From: Planoprotostelium fungivorum
Taxonomy: Eukaryota; Evosea; Variosea; Cavosteliida; Cavosteliaceae
Direction: 5' to 3'
DNA length: 64,000 nucleotides
NCBI GenBank assembly: GCA_003024175.1
Contig: MDYQ01000010.1
Coordinates: forward strand, 124,001-188,000
Shown here: one piece after another, positions 1 to 11,236 of the stretch
Layout: each line of letters begins with the position of its first letter
How positions within the stretch are numbered: the stretch's first letter is position 1
Program-made: the position numbers and the translations under genes
Notes under the pieces: model-generated
The model's database searches: none
What the model saw: only the letters and a program-made list of their open reading frames with translations
Told to the model about the DNA's origin: nothing

Positions 1-348
1 GAGGTCAGCATTGTGAGGTTGCCAATGATAAATGCGATGGTTCCATTCGAGATGGTGGGGGCGGAGAGTGTGATAGAGGTGACCTCTCCGACAGCACAAG
101 TGAGACCTATGAAATCGGAAGCATTACAGAACTGATCCAGTCAGAAAATGAGATGAGACGATCCGCTCACATCGGTTCCGATCCAATAGTCTTGAGATCC
201 TAAGAAGCATACTTCAGTATGTGTTCATCCTCTATAACGCCTCACCGTTGAACGACGTCCATAGCTCTCGCAGGACCTGAAGAGTATCACCGTTTGTATG
301 GAGGACAGAAACGAACAAGACATAGAGGATGACGATGCGTGGCTGCAT
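1..348 (-). CDS. LRR receptor-like protein, N-terminus (cut by window edge)
   Basis: The gene starts at 348 and runs off the left edge, so only about 85 residues are visible. They are a signal peptide beginning MQPRIVILYVLFVSVLHTNG, then a plant-type LRR cap in which spliced exons read SFNGSQDYWIGTDFCNASDF and IGLTCAVGEVTSITL, followed by an LRR-like IGNLTMLT. Two short introns remove stops: one starts GTGAGGCG and ends CTTCTTAG, the other starts GTGAGCGG and ends CTGGATCAG. The cap (hydrophobic segment, Trp, paired Cys around a GLTC strand) matches that of the complete LRR receptor kinase at 39304-44989. Whether a kinase follows cannot be seen. Assignment to the LRR receptor class is fairly safe; the ligand is unknown. 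Confidence 0.65.
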
Positions 349-923
349 CTGTCTCTGTGCTCTGACTAGTTTGTGGCGTAGCGGAAACACGGACTTTCTT
401 TCTTTTGGGAACGGACAATTGTCAAGAGACATGTGACAGACAGTGATCTCTTTGAAGAGGACATCCACCTCAGTCTTTGCGTCACTGATCACGGCGGTCA
501 TAAGAGTTCCTCAAAGCTACCATTCGTTCGTGGTGGTGCGGTGTGTGGAGCATTTATCACTTGTCAAACACCTGTTCGCCCAAGCGAGCAGCTTGGAGTC
601 GACTAGAGTATTGATTTCCAGGCATGAATGAAGGATAGAACGACAGCTCTCTCTGGAACACAGCGATCGAGCCATAGCACACAACACTCCCAAGACAGAG
701 AACCTTTCCGTAAATGATTTTCATAGAACGTCGTGAGCAACATTGGTCAAACTCCCTGCTCGAGAACACTCAGCTCTGTCTGAGCAATCCTGGTGGACTG
801 TGAGCTACCAATGTTATTTGAAGCTCCTCGTCCATTTGAACTTCAAAGATGAACGAGGTGAAAGAAATAAAAACGGGATTTATTCGTATTTCAACACCCG
901 AGATCTCATCTAAGACAAACAAG
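349..923. other. Intergenic, no supported gene
   Basis: This is the divergent upstream region between the LRR receptor (minus) and the small plus-strand gene at 924. Short open frames exist on both strands, but none continues through plausible splice sites or resembles a known family. Confidence 0.5.
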
Positions 924-1369
924 ATGATTCGCCAGACACGCCTCCTGCTGGTAAGACCTCAAGTGTGAGCCAACATCCTTGTATGTATACAATCCAGGAG
1001 ATTGATTCGTCCAGGGTTTCCGCTCAACCATGCCGTCGTATGAGCGCAATTAAGAAGGGTGGCGTCATCAACAAAGAGCCCACAGAAGAAGCCAACCCTG
1101 GTGAACGATTTCGCTTAATACATCATTTCCAATTCGTCCATCTTCATTGACCAAATTGCAGGTGCTGCACCCAAGCTGAACGACGAGTTTGAGGATCCCA
1201 CTTTACTCTTAATCAGGTAACCTCTTCGTTGCCTTCCATTCGACTATCCGATTGATGGCTGAACAGATCACCCTTTGATAGAATGAAGGAACACGTATTA
1301 CAGATGCAACAAGAGAAGACGAAGACATACAAGAACATACCCACTCCCGAATATCTGAAGCAACAGTGA
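924..1369 (+). CDS. Small protein with presequence-like N-terminus, unknown function
   Basis: Four exons joined across three GT-AG introns give about 95 residues. They run from MIRQTRLLL through KKGGVINKEPTEEANPG, AAPKLNDEFEDPTLLLIR and SPFDRMKEHVLQMQQEK to a TGA after PTPEYLKQQ. All junctions stay in frame, and each intron has a GTAA or GTGA donor and an AG acceptor. The N-terminus is rich in Arg, Ser and hydrophobic residues with few acids, like a mitochondrial targeting sequence, and the rest is polar. I do not recognise the family; a small organelle-complex subunit would fit but is a guess. The first exon is short and is the least certain part. Confidence 0.5.
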
Positions 1370-1464
1370 ATACATCATCACCCCTCCTGATTCCAACCAT
1401 TGCATTCGTTGTCCATTTGCACGGTTCAACTTCCTCCATTTATTTCCTTTCCGTTATACATGTT

Positions 1465-2322
1465 CTATCGCTGGGAATTGACGTTCGTGTGGTCCTGCAT
1501 GATCATTGGGCTGTTGATTGATCCCAGAGAGGGATGCTGTTGGTGATGGTGCAATTGTGATAGAGGTGCTCCCAATAGTTGAGTGTGGTGTGGATGGTTC
1601 TGTCCTACGTCTGTGTCGTCGTCCATCTTTCGGTTGTATTGCTTCCTGGCTCTCTTCTTCCTCTCTGGATAGTCCATGTTAGACTTCCTCTCCTCTTCGA
1701 TGATTCGGTCTGCATCGTGAGGATGTTCTTCGATCCACTTGGCGGTCTCCATGTAATAATCGATCCAAGCATTGTAAAACTGTCTCTCGTATCTCTGAAG
1801 TTCGTATTAGAGGAGAGATGAGATAGTACGCGTTACCTTCTTTGTTGGGTCGTTCGAATTCCATATCTCTGCTATCTTGGCGAAAATCTGAAATCGTCAG
1901 TTGGAAGATGTACCTGACGCTCACTTGGTCGTTGGGAGTGTCTAGTTCAACTAGTCGAGGTCGAATCTTGTCACTGAAGTAATGATATGGATTTGCCTTC
2001 GGTGCTTTTGGCGGTTGAGGGGTGGTTGAATCAGCAACACTTTCCAATCCCTCGAAGAACGCCTCCTCTTGTCTTCTCGATTGTCTTGCAGATATCCTCG
2101 AATTCCCATACATGGTGTCTAACGTTTCGGATCAGCATTCAGATGGGACTCGATGTTCTCTTTTGTTTCGTGTATCATGATGGAGTTTGGGATGTGTACC
2201 AAAAAACGAGGATTCAGGACTCACGTGAAACTGCTCTCTCGGTTATAGACGCGCCCCCTGCTCGTGGTTCTGATTTCCTTCGCATCTACAACGTAATTTT
2301 CTGTTTTCTTTTGAGGAACCAT
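1465..2322 (-). CDS. HMG-box protein
   Basis: This is a probable DNA-binding chromatin protein. Reading from 2322, exon 1 encodes MVPQKKTENYVVDAKEIR. After an intron comes the core, with PKAPKANPYHYFSDKIRP, then IFAKIAEIWNSNDPTKK, then RYERQFYNAWIDYYMETAK, each separated by introns of about 40 nt. This is the usual HMG-box layout: Pro and aromatic residues at the start of helix 1, a Trp in helix 2 and a Tyr/Trp-rich helix 3. A basic stretch (PERKKRARKQYNRK) and a His/Gln-rich tail follow, ending VNSQR and a TAG stop. The joint between exon 1 and the core is ambiguous, and MYGNS at 2113 is an alternative start. Target genes are unknown. Confidence 0.7.
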
Positions 2323-2370
2323 TTTTTGAATTTTGAAGCGCTGAGATCATATCTGATCAATATCTGATCA

Positions 2371-2551
2371 GCTGCAGCGAGTATAGATATGGTGAATAGA
2401 GGAGACGTGGAAGCTGTGATGTAATACTGCCGATATCGAGTACAGAGATTGTCCATTGACAAAACAAACTACATGAGGATGTTCGAGAGTCGACCTCCAA
2501 TCCTTTCATCCTCTCTGCAGAAGAACCAAAGTTTGTATATAAATAAACTTT
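2371..2551. other. Short intergenic stretch
   Basis: This AT-richer spacer lies between the 5' side of the HMG-box gene and the 3' end of the CRAL-TRIO gene. I see nothing else in it. Confidence 0.4.
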
Positions 2552-3596
2552 TTATATTGGTTTCTGCTCTGACAGAGTGTATCTGGCATCGTATTCGTCT
2601 AGATCTCTCACAAACTTTTCTACGGTGAGATCAGTTGTTCCTCCCACCAGAGGTGGTAGACTGCTCGCGGGCACCAACTGATGTCGTGTCACGTGAGTGC
2701 AGAGATGATGGTCTCACCTTTTTGAGATCTTCGTTGCCGATCATGGCGACTCTCTTGGTCATCTTTCGCGGCATGATGGTCTTTGCGATCTGGTAGACGA
2801 TCTTGAAGATGGCGCCTCCGTTGACGACAGCCATCTGTCTAACTCTCCTTGGAAATAATCCCATCATTCCCTTCGATGCCTCTTTTCCCTCTGAACTGGT
2901 GTCCATCTGTTTGATGGCTGGATCATGATTAGCGTCTGAGACAGTCGTGATGTGACTCACACATTCCCTCCATGTTACCGACGAGGACCAGACCATTCCT
3001 GAGATATCGCACGGTGTAGACGTCTGTGTGAAATTGGATCTCATACCAAACAGCAGGCCAGAGGAATTGCTAAAGACCGTCAGATCAGACGATCGCGCTG
3101 CGATCCTCACTTTTCGGTTCCTCTTAGGATCAGCTTTAGACATGTCCAGGAAGACGAGAATGCGATCGTGAACATCGACCGTATTGGCGAAGAACATGTA
3201 TCTTCCAACATCTAGATCGGCAATCTCCTTCCTTGTCAACCTTCGGCCATAGAGATTCATTTCCTGTGTATGTGATCAGCCAAGGTCGACCGCTGGCATC
3301 TCCTATACCTTGAGCATTTTCACGTTAAGATCTAACAGCTCTTGCGTTTTCTCCAACTGTGTACATCGTCAGTCATCTACCTCTATGTCTCTCATCACAT
3401 CATGTCTACGAGCGAACAGGAAATACAAGATGAGTTTGTCACTCCAATCCTGGATGTCAGGGTTGGCGTCTCTCAGTTTCAAGATCATCTCCCTCTCTCT
3501 GGGAAAGATATGATCTTCATCCAGATCTGGGGTCCACTGGAATTCGGCTGCCAAGCGATTGAACGGCTTGTCTTCTTTGTTCTTAGTCTTTCCCAT
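2552..3596 (-). CDS. CRAL-TRIO (Sec14-like) lipid-binding protein
   Basis: The predicted role is binding and moving a phospholipid or other hydrophobic ligand. From MGKTKNKEDKPF, the exons give an N-terminal helical CRAL-TRIO-N region (SDKLILYFLFARRHDVMRD), then LDVGRYMFFANTVDVHDRIL and YTVRYLRNGLVLVGNMEGM. The typical C-terminal lobe follows: GLFPRRVRQMAVVNGG, IFKIVYQIAKTIMPRKM, KRVAMIGNEDLKK and PPLVGGT. That lobe corresponds to the family pattern of YPERL-type and VN-type strands, an IxxxxxPFL-type helix, and the final GGT before the stop. The stop is TAA after SEQKPI. About five introns of 35 to 60 nt interrupt it. No GOLD domain or membrane segment is visible. Confidence 0.8.
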
Positions 3597-4031
3597 GATG
3601 ATATGAAGCTGCTGTTTGTGTGTTCCCTCGCGTGGTTTTGCTGGTTCCTAGCCCTCGGGCGAGCAATTCGGCCGATCGTGTCACGCGAAGTGCCGAACTT
3701 AAGTCTCCCGTGGTGAATTTGAATGAAATCTAGCATCGATCCACTCACACGATCGAGATGAGCTCAACATGAACTGCACGTGTGGTTGGATGATGATCCC
3801 ATTCAAAACCGTCCGGGTGTGATGTCGACATCCACAATCATCGCGGTTGCAATGGCGGACGATGATGAGTTCGGGATAAGATGCACGGAATCGTGTTATA
3901 AGGCCTTCAATCCTTGTTCTAGAAGACAGAGAATGGATATGAATGAGCTCTCGTTGCGTACTCCATATTTTCGATTGTAGACGCCGCGGATGACCCACGA
4001 AGCGCACGACATCAATCATCGATGATAAAGG
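3597..4031. other. Divergent intergenic region
   Basis: This separates the CRAL-TRIO gene (minus) from the G-patch gene (plus) and probably holds both promoters. A 106-codon minus-strand frame at 3699-4019 crosses it, but it shows no family features and was not accepted. Confidence 0.4.
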
Positions 4032-5335
4032 ATGGACGAGGCGACAGCGGAAGTTTACAGAGCGAACATTAGGCAGATAGAGGAAGCCCTGTCAGTTGCC
4101 GCCGATGATGACAAGCCTCAATTGCAAACTGTTCTCGCTGAACTGCGGGAGGTCTTGAATTTGTATGATTCACTATCGAATCAGAAAGAGGAACAAGAAG
4201 GCCAAGTTGTCACCCAGGACAACGCCACATCTGAGGATGAATCATCATGTTCTGGAGAGAGCCAAGAGGAAGAGGAGGACATGTTTGCCGTAAGTTTGAT
4301 GTTGGCATCGTTTGATTGAAACTGATCTGCAGGATGAACCAATCGCTAAGAAGAGAAAGACAGAGAACGGGAAAGACACAATCATAGACCTCACATCTAT
4401 CTCCCATGACCTGAAACTGGCACCACCAATCACATCGACATTCATATCAGATGGAGAGCACATCATCACCATGGAGGACTCCTCCATCAAAGTCATTCAC
4501 GAACAGCACGCAGAATCAACAACACAAGATGAGCCGCTGCTGGCTGATTGGGAGAAGTTTACAAAGGTAATCGACACCGTCATTGCACTTGTCTAAACGA
4601 TAGAAGGGTATTGGAACGAAATTACTGTTGAAAATGGGATTTTAGAGGGTGAGCCAATCATCACGCACGTCGGATGGCTGATGGAGTGTCTTTTGTAGGG
4701 AAGGGGTTTGGGAAGTCAAGGAGAGGGTATCTCTGTACCTGTGGGCATAGGAGCGAAACCAGTGAAGGGATGTATAGGACTCGGCCATTCGAAGAGGTGA
4801 TGTCATTTGCATCTTCCACATCTTCCATTCATCGAACATCATCTCACTCCCATCTTCTTTGTCTCATTTTAATCAGATCAGAAACAGAGAAGAAGAGAAG
4901 GAGACGTCCAAAGAAGAAGGTGGAGGAGAAGAAAGAAGAGCACACGTTCCTCAAACTCATCGACGGCCTCGGGTCAGGAAAGAAAGTCATCACATCACAT
5001 CATGCATCGGTGGAGCGGGTTACATCGATCGATGTCATCAAGATGGACACGGCCAAATTGAACTCTTCCATCGATGAGAACGAAAAATTGGTCAACGAGT
5101 TAAAGAAGGTGAAGATGGTCGCTGGATGCAACATCTGATGTATGCATTACAGAAGATGATCAAGTATAAAGAGTCTTACGAGAGGAATAAGAAGAAGGAT
5201 AAAGCTTTCGCAGACGGTATCGCTGCCAAGATGAGAGAGACACAGCAGCAGCTCGAGAGATTAGATGTAAAGAAGAAGCAAGTAGAAGGCAGGATTCGAA
5301 TGCAAAACGAGAGGAAGAAGTTGAATGTATTTTGA
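4032..5335 (+). CDS. ZGPAT-like G-patch protein
   Basis: This is the likely homologue of ZGPAT, a nuclear G-patch factor tied to RNA helicases and splicing. The N-terminal coiled coil starts MDEATAEVYRANIRQIEEAL and is followed by an acidic linker. The G-patch then reads DWEKFTK, GIGTKLLLKMGF and, after an intron, GRGLGSQGEGI and GIGAKPVKGCIGLGHSKR. A Lys-rich stretch (KRRRRPKKKVEEKKEEH) and a C-terminal coiled coil end in LNVF, comparable to the end of human ZGPAT. The CCCH finger and Tudor domain of the human protein are missing. One in-frame TAG (4643-4645) falls directly after KMGF, at a position of the G-patch that normally varies, so the copy shown would be truncated unless the base is an error or is bypassed. 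Confidence 0.75.
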
Positions 5336-5797
5336 AATGGTGTAGACTCATCTGCAGCTGCATCATCTTCGTGTCTCTTGCACCCCGCGGCAAATCATTC
5401 GCGCGGGAATAATTCAGTCTCGTTAGCTACTGTAGAACACTACGTTAGTTAACAACGGTCATCCACCGTGAGACATTCTTTAGAGTGCCCGATGGGTTCA
5501 TTCCAAACAGCGACGTCTAAAAGATCTTAATCTTCAGGTCTATGGGTGGCTGGGACACAAAACGGGATACATTCTATGGAACGTGCTGTCATGCATGAGA
5601 AGAATCCCGTATAACCCACGGATCTTTCGACAACTGAAGACGTGCAGATATGAAGACCGCGATGAAGAGGGAGATCATCGAGAAGAACATTTTAGAAGGA
5701 CTCACAGAGGGAAAAGGGGCTCGCTCCTTGTATCATCTTCATCGGACATCGAACATCAGTTTCGAGTCTCTGTAATTAGTTTAAAGAGGAAGCCATC
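5336..5797. other. Upstream region of the GH16 gene
   Basis: This is 460 bases between the G-patch gene and the secreted glucanase, both on the plus strand. It should contain the glucanase promoter, but no clear core element stands out. A 72-codon frame at 5583-5801 has no family features. Confidence 0.35.
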
Positions 5798-7440
5798 ATG
5801 AAAGGATTCACATTTGTAATGCTGACCGGGCTGGTCGCTGCTGCCATGGCAGGTCAATCATATCAGCTCGTATGGTCAGATGAATTCAACGGAAACTCCC
5901 TCGACACCTCTAAATGGGGCTACGTGAGTCTTCTACCCCCAACAACTTCTCATTCTGACCTGTTCTAAAGCAAAACCTCTGTGATGGAGCTGGAAACAAT
6001 GAGATGGAATGTTACACCAGCCGACCCCAGAACGTCGCTGTTCAGGGAGGAAACCTAGTCCTGTCTGCTCTCATCGAAAACTACGGAGGGAAGCAGTACA
6101 CATCCGGTCGTATCAGCACATCCGGAAAGTACTCTTGGAAGTACGGACGTTTCGAAGTTCGAGCCAAGATCCCCAATGGAATCTATCTGTGGCCAGGTAA
6201 GAGGAGAGATTTTTGTGTGTCATTCTAATCGTGATGCAGCCATCTGGATGATGCCCGAGAGCAGTGTCTACGGAGGTTGGGCTGCCTCTGGAGAGATCGA
6301 CATCGTGAGTTCATCCACATCGTCCACCATCTCATCTCGTTCAGATGGAAAACCGTGGTGGACAGAACAACGAACATTCCAGCACCCTCCACTACGGTGG
6401 AAGCTGGCCCAAGAACACTTACAAGAGCAGCGGCAGCCTCTATGCCAGCGTCGACCTGACGCAAGACTTCCACGTCTATTCTGCCATCTGGACGCCTGAC
6501 GCCATCCAATTCGCTCTAGATGGTAACGTGTACTTCACCGTACCTCTCCAGCAGAGCTTCAACAACGCCGGTGCCGGCTCTTACCCCTACAGCAAGAACG
6601 GCCAGGTGAGAGACCGCATCTACAACGAGTCAAATCTGATCCGTACAGCCGTTCGACCAGAACTTCCATTTCATTCTCAATCTGGCCGTAGGAGGGGGCT
6701 TTTTCGGCGCGAATTCGCAGTCACTGACTACTGCGATGGCCAGAGGTTGGGCCAACCCCAAATTCCTCGTCGATTACGTTCGCGTCTACCAGCTCAAGGA
6801 CGACAACATCGTGGTCAATCCTTCTCCCGTGCCCACGGCTTCATCTACAACCTGCCAGACCATGTTCAACTCCCTCAAGTGCAGGACATCCACCAATGAC
6901 GTCAACCAGTTGGACTCTGGCAAGATCAGTGGAGCGAGAGCGTGGCTGTGCAACAACTATGGAAAGTACTGCAACGACATCAACAACGGAGGTTCTCTCA
7001 GCTCCTGCAATGCCGCCGAGCAGATCTCATACGCCATGAACTCGTACTACCAAGACTATTCGGCCCAACAGGTACCATCATCATCAGATCATGCGATCGG
7101 ACCATGACGATGAAGACTCACAATGTATCAGGGAGCAGGTGCCTGCGATTTCGGTGGATTGGGTAAAGTCTATACGACTCAGACACCGACGAGCCAGACC
7201 CCCACAACAAAGACACCCGCCTCTACCGTCACACCCACCACCTCATCTTGCCCCTCTGGACAGAGTCAATGCACGGACGCCACCTTTGGCAATCAGTGCT
7301 ATCCTTCCTCCGTCTACAGCTGTGTGTTGGGAGATGACAACAAGTACCATCTGTGCCCCAAGGGTACCAGTGCTTGTGGCTCAGCTTGCTATCTGGCGAG
7401 CCAGTACAATTGTGCCAGTGGATGGTTGGTTAGAAAGTGA
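5798..7440 (+). CDS. Secreted GH16 beta-glucanase with X8 and Cys-rich binding modules
   Basis: This is a secreted endo-beta-1,3(4)-glucanase or laminarinase-type enzyme. A signal peptide (MKGFTFVMLTGLVAAAMAG) leads into the GH16 fold: LVWSDEFNGNSLDTSKW, ASGEIDIMENRGG with the catalytic ExDxxE glutamates, and FHFILNLAVGGGFFG. It ends its jelly-roll at VDYVRVYQ. An X8/CBM43-like module follows (CQTMFNSLKCRTSTNDVNQL to CDFGGLGKV, six Cys), then a Thr/Pro-rich linker. The C-terminal Cys-rich domain (CPKGTSACGSACYLASQYNC) resembles the CBM52 type of yeast Eng1-like glucanases. Introns split the gene four or five times, one of them inside the active-site motif. The stop is TGA, with AATAAA about 65 bases downstream. 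It converges on the GH17 gene, which shares the X8 module. Confidence 0.9.
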
Positions 7441-7595
7441 AGTGTATAAAGTGGAATCAGTTTTCGATGTCTATTCATCTTTCGCTCACTCGTACGATAA
7501 GAAAGAATAAATCATTTATCCTCGAATATCGTACCATCTCTCGAAAATAGTCTCGAACGATAAGACAAAATCTTGCGTTTCGATTTATTCCGCAT

Positions 7596-10500
7596 TCAAA
7601 AGAATAAGACGGCTGAGAGAGTGAAGAAGGATAAAGTCGCGACTATAGATGCCCCTCCAACGATGGCGTTCGTATTGTCTCCTTGCGTCTCTGTCGTCCC
7701 CCTCGAGTCCACCGATGACCTCGTCGGCTCAATCAAAACTCGTCCTACTCCTCCAAATGAACAGGCGGCACCTCCTTGGGTGTCGTAATACCTCAGATAG
7801 TATTCGTTCATGGTGAACGAAGCTCTCTGCAGGGTGTTGCACGTGGTGTAAGGTCCGGTGGCGTTTAGAGGTCCGCACAGATCAGGGTTGCTCTCACAAA
7901 TGTATTGAATGGCCAGGCCCACCACCGTTGCGTTCATGCCCGAAGGGTCTTCCACGGTGGTGCGGCAGCTCAAACTGTTGAACATCGCGTGGCAGACGTT
8001 ATCTTCAGAGACCAAGTTCCATTGGATCGTTCCGATGCCGTTGAAGTAGCAGGCTGCATCGCCCGCAGTAGAATAGAAGTCACGGTAGTACTGGTTCATG
8101 ACGTACGTGGCCTTCTGTATTGTCGAGCACTGAGCGTAGAGACCTCCCGCGCCGTACAATTCGTAGCAGTAGGAGGGAAAATTGGAGCAGAGGTAATCCA
8201 AGATGCCCCCCACGGCGTCGGCATCGAGGGCGTTGATTCCCGACGATTTTGTTCTGCACTGAGCGTCGTCGTATACCTCTTGACACATCGTGGCATTGTA
8301 CGAGATGTTTCGGTGGATGTTACCAAGGCCGTCGAAGCTGCAGGTACCATCACCGCGTGACTTTGAAAAACGGTCGTAGTAGAAAGACATGGCATAAGAG
8401 ACCTTCTGGGCCGCATTGCAGGCGGCGTACTTTCCGTAGATCCCGCTCAGTTCTCCACAAGCTGATACACCATACTGTCCACAGACGTAAGCCAGGGCGG
8501 AACCGATGAGTGTGGCGTTCAGTGTTGAAACATCTTGTGATGCAGTGCGGCAGGCGAGTGACTCGAACATATCCGAGCAGAGCGAAGCGTTCAGTGGTGT
8601 TGCCCTCCGGATGTTCCCCAGGCCATCGAAATCGCAGGCTGCGTCCCCCAGCGTTGGAAAATTGGTGGTGTAGTACAAGTCCATGACGTAAGAGGCCTGC
8701 TGGGTGAGGGAACATTGAGAGAAAGAGCCGTTGTAACCACGCAGAGAGAGGCAGAGTGATGGAGAATCTTGACAGATGTAGGAGATCGCGGCACCCACGG
8801 CGGCTCCATCGACCAGACTGACGTTCTCTGAGGCCGTTCTACAACGAGACAGAGAATAAGCCTGGTGGCAGATGGTCTCGTTGACGGGTGGCAGATTGAG
8901 ACGTCCCAATCCATTGAAATCGCAGGCGACCTTTCCTTGCGTGAAAACGTGATCGTTGTAGTACTTGTTCATGACAAATGTGGCCTTCTGTGTGGCATTG
9001 CAGCGGAAATAAATGGAGCTCGAGTCGTTGAGAGGTATGCAGTACTGAGGGTATTGACTGCACAAATAGTCCAAGGTGCCTTGTACGGACGTCTCCAGCC
9101 CGGTCGGACTTTCCGAGTACGTACGACACTGTGCGGAGGCGTACATCTTGTGACAAGCTTCTGGCGTCGAAGTTGAATAGATCTGTCCGATCCCCCCAAA
9201 GTAGCACGCGTCGTCTCCTTGCGTGTGAAGGAATTGCTCGTAGTATTGATCCATGACATAGGAAGCCTTCTCGATTGGATTGCAGTGCGCATATTTAGCT
9301 CCCACTCCCCGTATGTCTGAGCAGTAGTGAGGAAAGTGGGTGCAGAGGTAGCTGGTGGCTTGTCCTGCTAAGGTGGCATTGACAGCAGACACATCGTTGG
9401 ACACCGTGCGGCAAGTCAAACCGTTGAACATAGACGTACAGTCCGTCTTTGCGTACGTACCCACGGGAGCGGAAGTGTACGTACTCTGAATGTATGTGGA
9501 TGGAGCATCTGTGGGAGAGTGAGAAGAAATTGGAGGACGTGAAGCTCACTCTTGCACTTGAAATTGGACGATGTTTTGATCGTGCGATTGTTGTGGAAGA
9601 GACCATACTGTCTTTCGTTGGGCCAGTACTGCCACGGCTGCTCGAACGCATCGAACCAAAACATCGGCATGTTCTCTGTAAAAGCTCTGCAGGCCATATT
9701 TTGGAGGTACCACGTGAGAGAACCGTAAGAGTTCTGGACATCACGATCAGATCGACACCACTCCATCATGATGCGATCACCTGTCCGTTTCTGACATCAT
9801 AGGTAGACCAGCCTGTTTCTCCCATCCAGATGGTCGTCGTGTTGGGTTGAGCTTTCTTGATCTGGTTCCAGATGCTGATGACGTAATCGGGGCCGGAGTT
9901 GTCGTTGGGACCATTGAAGGTGATCCACGATTCGTATACGGGGAAGGTCTATACTGATGTGAGTCGATACGGATGATGAGAGGCAATCGGCTTCAATCAT
10001 CTCCTGTGGAGGGCTCACATTAGACAGAAGAATGTCACAGACAGTTCCTAGAATGGGGTTGTTCAAGAGGACGTAGTGGGTGTCTGCATAGCCGACGGGA
10101 AAGGTGAAGCCGTAATCTCGAGTCCAATTCTACACGTCCATCAATAAAGAGGTGTGCGATGGCTTTTAGTGCGATCTATAAATGAGCTCACTTTGACGAG
10201 TGAAACGCGCTCGAGAACGGTCGTGACGTCTAAGTCTCTTCGATAGAGAGATTCCGTGCCAACTGTGGCTCCGATGATCGTATCGTGGACTTGGTAATTA
10301 TCCTCCAACCACTGTAGGATATACAGTTGGTAATACACCATGTCTATGGGGTCGTTTTGGAATCCAATGACGACCTTGAGATGAATCAGATCTCCATTCT
10401 GTTATTATCGCGTCACGCACCTTCATGCCAAGCTGCTGTGCGATCCTGACTGTATAGTTTCCTTGGTCACAATCGTGCGTGTTGTAGATCCGAACACGGT

Positions 10501-10660
10501 TGGTGAATGGCTTTAAGAGAGTCATATCCTCATAAACTTCATCATACGACGGACAGCTGGTGAGATTTCTTCGTGCTGTGTAGTCGATTCCATAGATCTC
10601 TGCATCAACTAGAAACAGAGACAAAGAAAGCAATACCAGTGAGAAGATGTGGCTCCTCAT
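7596..10660 (-). CDS. GPI-anchored GH17 glucan 1,3-beta-glucosidase with six X8 repeats
   Basis: Read from 10660, a signal peptide (MRSHIFSLVLLSLSLFLVDA) is followed by a GH17 barrel: IYGIDYTARRNLTSCPSYDE, NRVRIYNTHDCDQGNYTVR, IIGATVGTESLYRRD with the acid/base Glu, and TTTIWMGETGWST with the nucleophile Glu. Then FWFDAFEQPWQYWPNERQYG closes the domain. From 9464 to about 7730 one long exon carries six X8/CBM43-like modules, each opening with a pattern such as CTSMFNGLTCRT and closing with ACxFxGxG. The tail (NAIVGGASIVATLSFFTLSA, then VLFF and TGA) looks like a GPI-attachment signal. In plants X8 modules bind beta-1,3-glucan. The protein probably sits on the cell surface and handles fungal, algal or self cyst-wall glucan. 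Confidence 0.9.
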
Positions 10661-11236
10661 GTTGCTTGATACGTTCTAGTTCGTAGGTGGATTTCTGATG
10701 TCCGTCAGGTTGGTCCGAAGCTGATGGTCTGAATCAAACTCACGAGCTGATGTGCTGCTGAGCTCGGCTGAGAAAGAATGCCGCCAGTAAGTGACCACCC
10801 GCTCAGGCGTCCCAGACGTTAAGGCCATCTTACGTCAAGGAATGCGACAGAAATCTCTCCAAGGCATGAAAATGAACGGCTCATTACCCTGCGCCAGCTC
10901 ATTCCATTCTGCCGCTTGCAGTGAAAAGCCAAAAGGAGTCCTCACAGTGTAACATCGAGCCTATCACGGTCGTACAGAAAAGTCATACGGCTGCATCATC
11001 ATCTGCCGGCTGAATCGATGCATTCGAATCTATCACAGAGACACTGCGACTTGTCCTGTAGACTTCGCACGCACGTGTCGTTCGTGAGAGTAGATGTGGG
11101 GTGTGTTGTTAGTGAGAGTAGATGTGGGGTGTGTTTGTCTTCTTTGTGGAAATTCGAGTTTCCGTGGGCTGAGGGAAGCCGTTGGGGCATTTATTCTACT
11201 TTTATTGGAAGAGAGGACAGCGGCCTCTTAAGAGTT
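10661..11236. other. Intergenic spacer
   Basis: This lies upstream of the GH17 gene and downstream of the acyl-CoA synthetase. It contains a small tandem duplication at 11084-11137. No gene is supported. Confidence 0.4.
11084..11137. repeat. Two-copy 28-bp tandem repeat
   Basis: GTGAGAGTAGATGTGGGGTG starts at 11084 and again at 11112, and the copies agree over about 25 bases. This looks like a recent local duplication in non-coding DNA. Confidence 0.85.

Noticed and set aside
3699-4019. 106-codon minus-strand frame between two genes
   Set aside because: Composition is scattered, there is no domain, and it lies in a likely divergent promoter.
4643-4645. TAG reassigned to an amino acid as an explanation of the G-patch stop
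   Set aside because: The HMG-box gene (1465-1467) and coactosin (47416-47418) both end in TAG, so TAG is a normal stop here.
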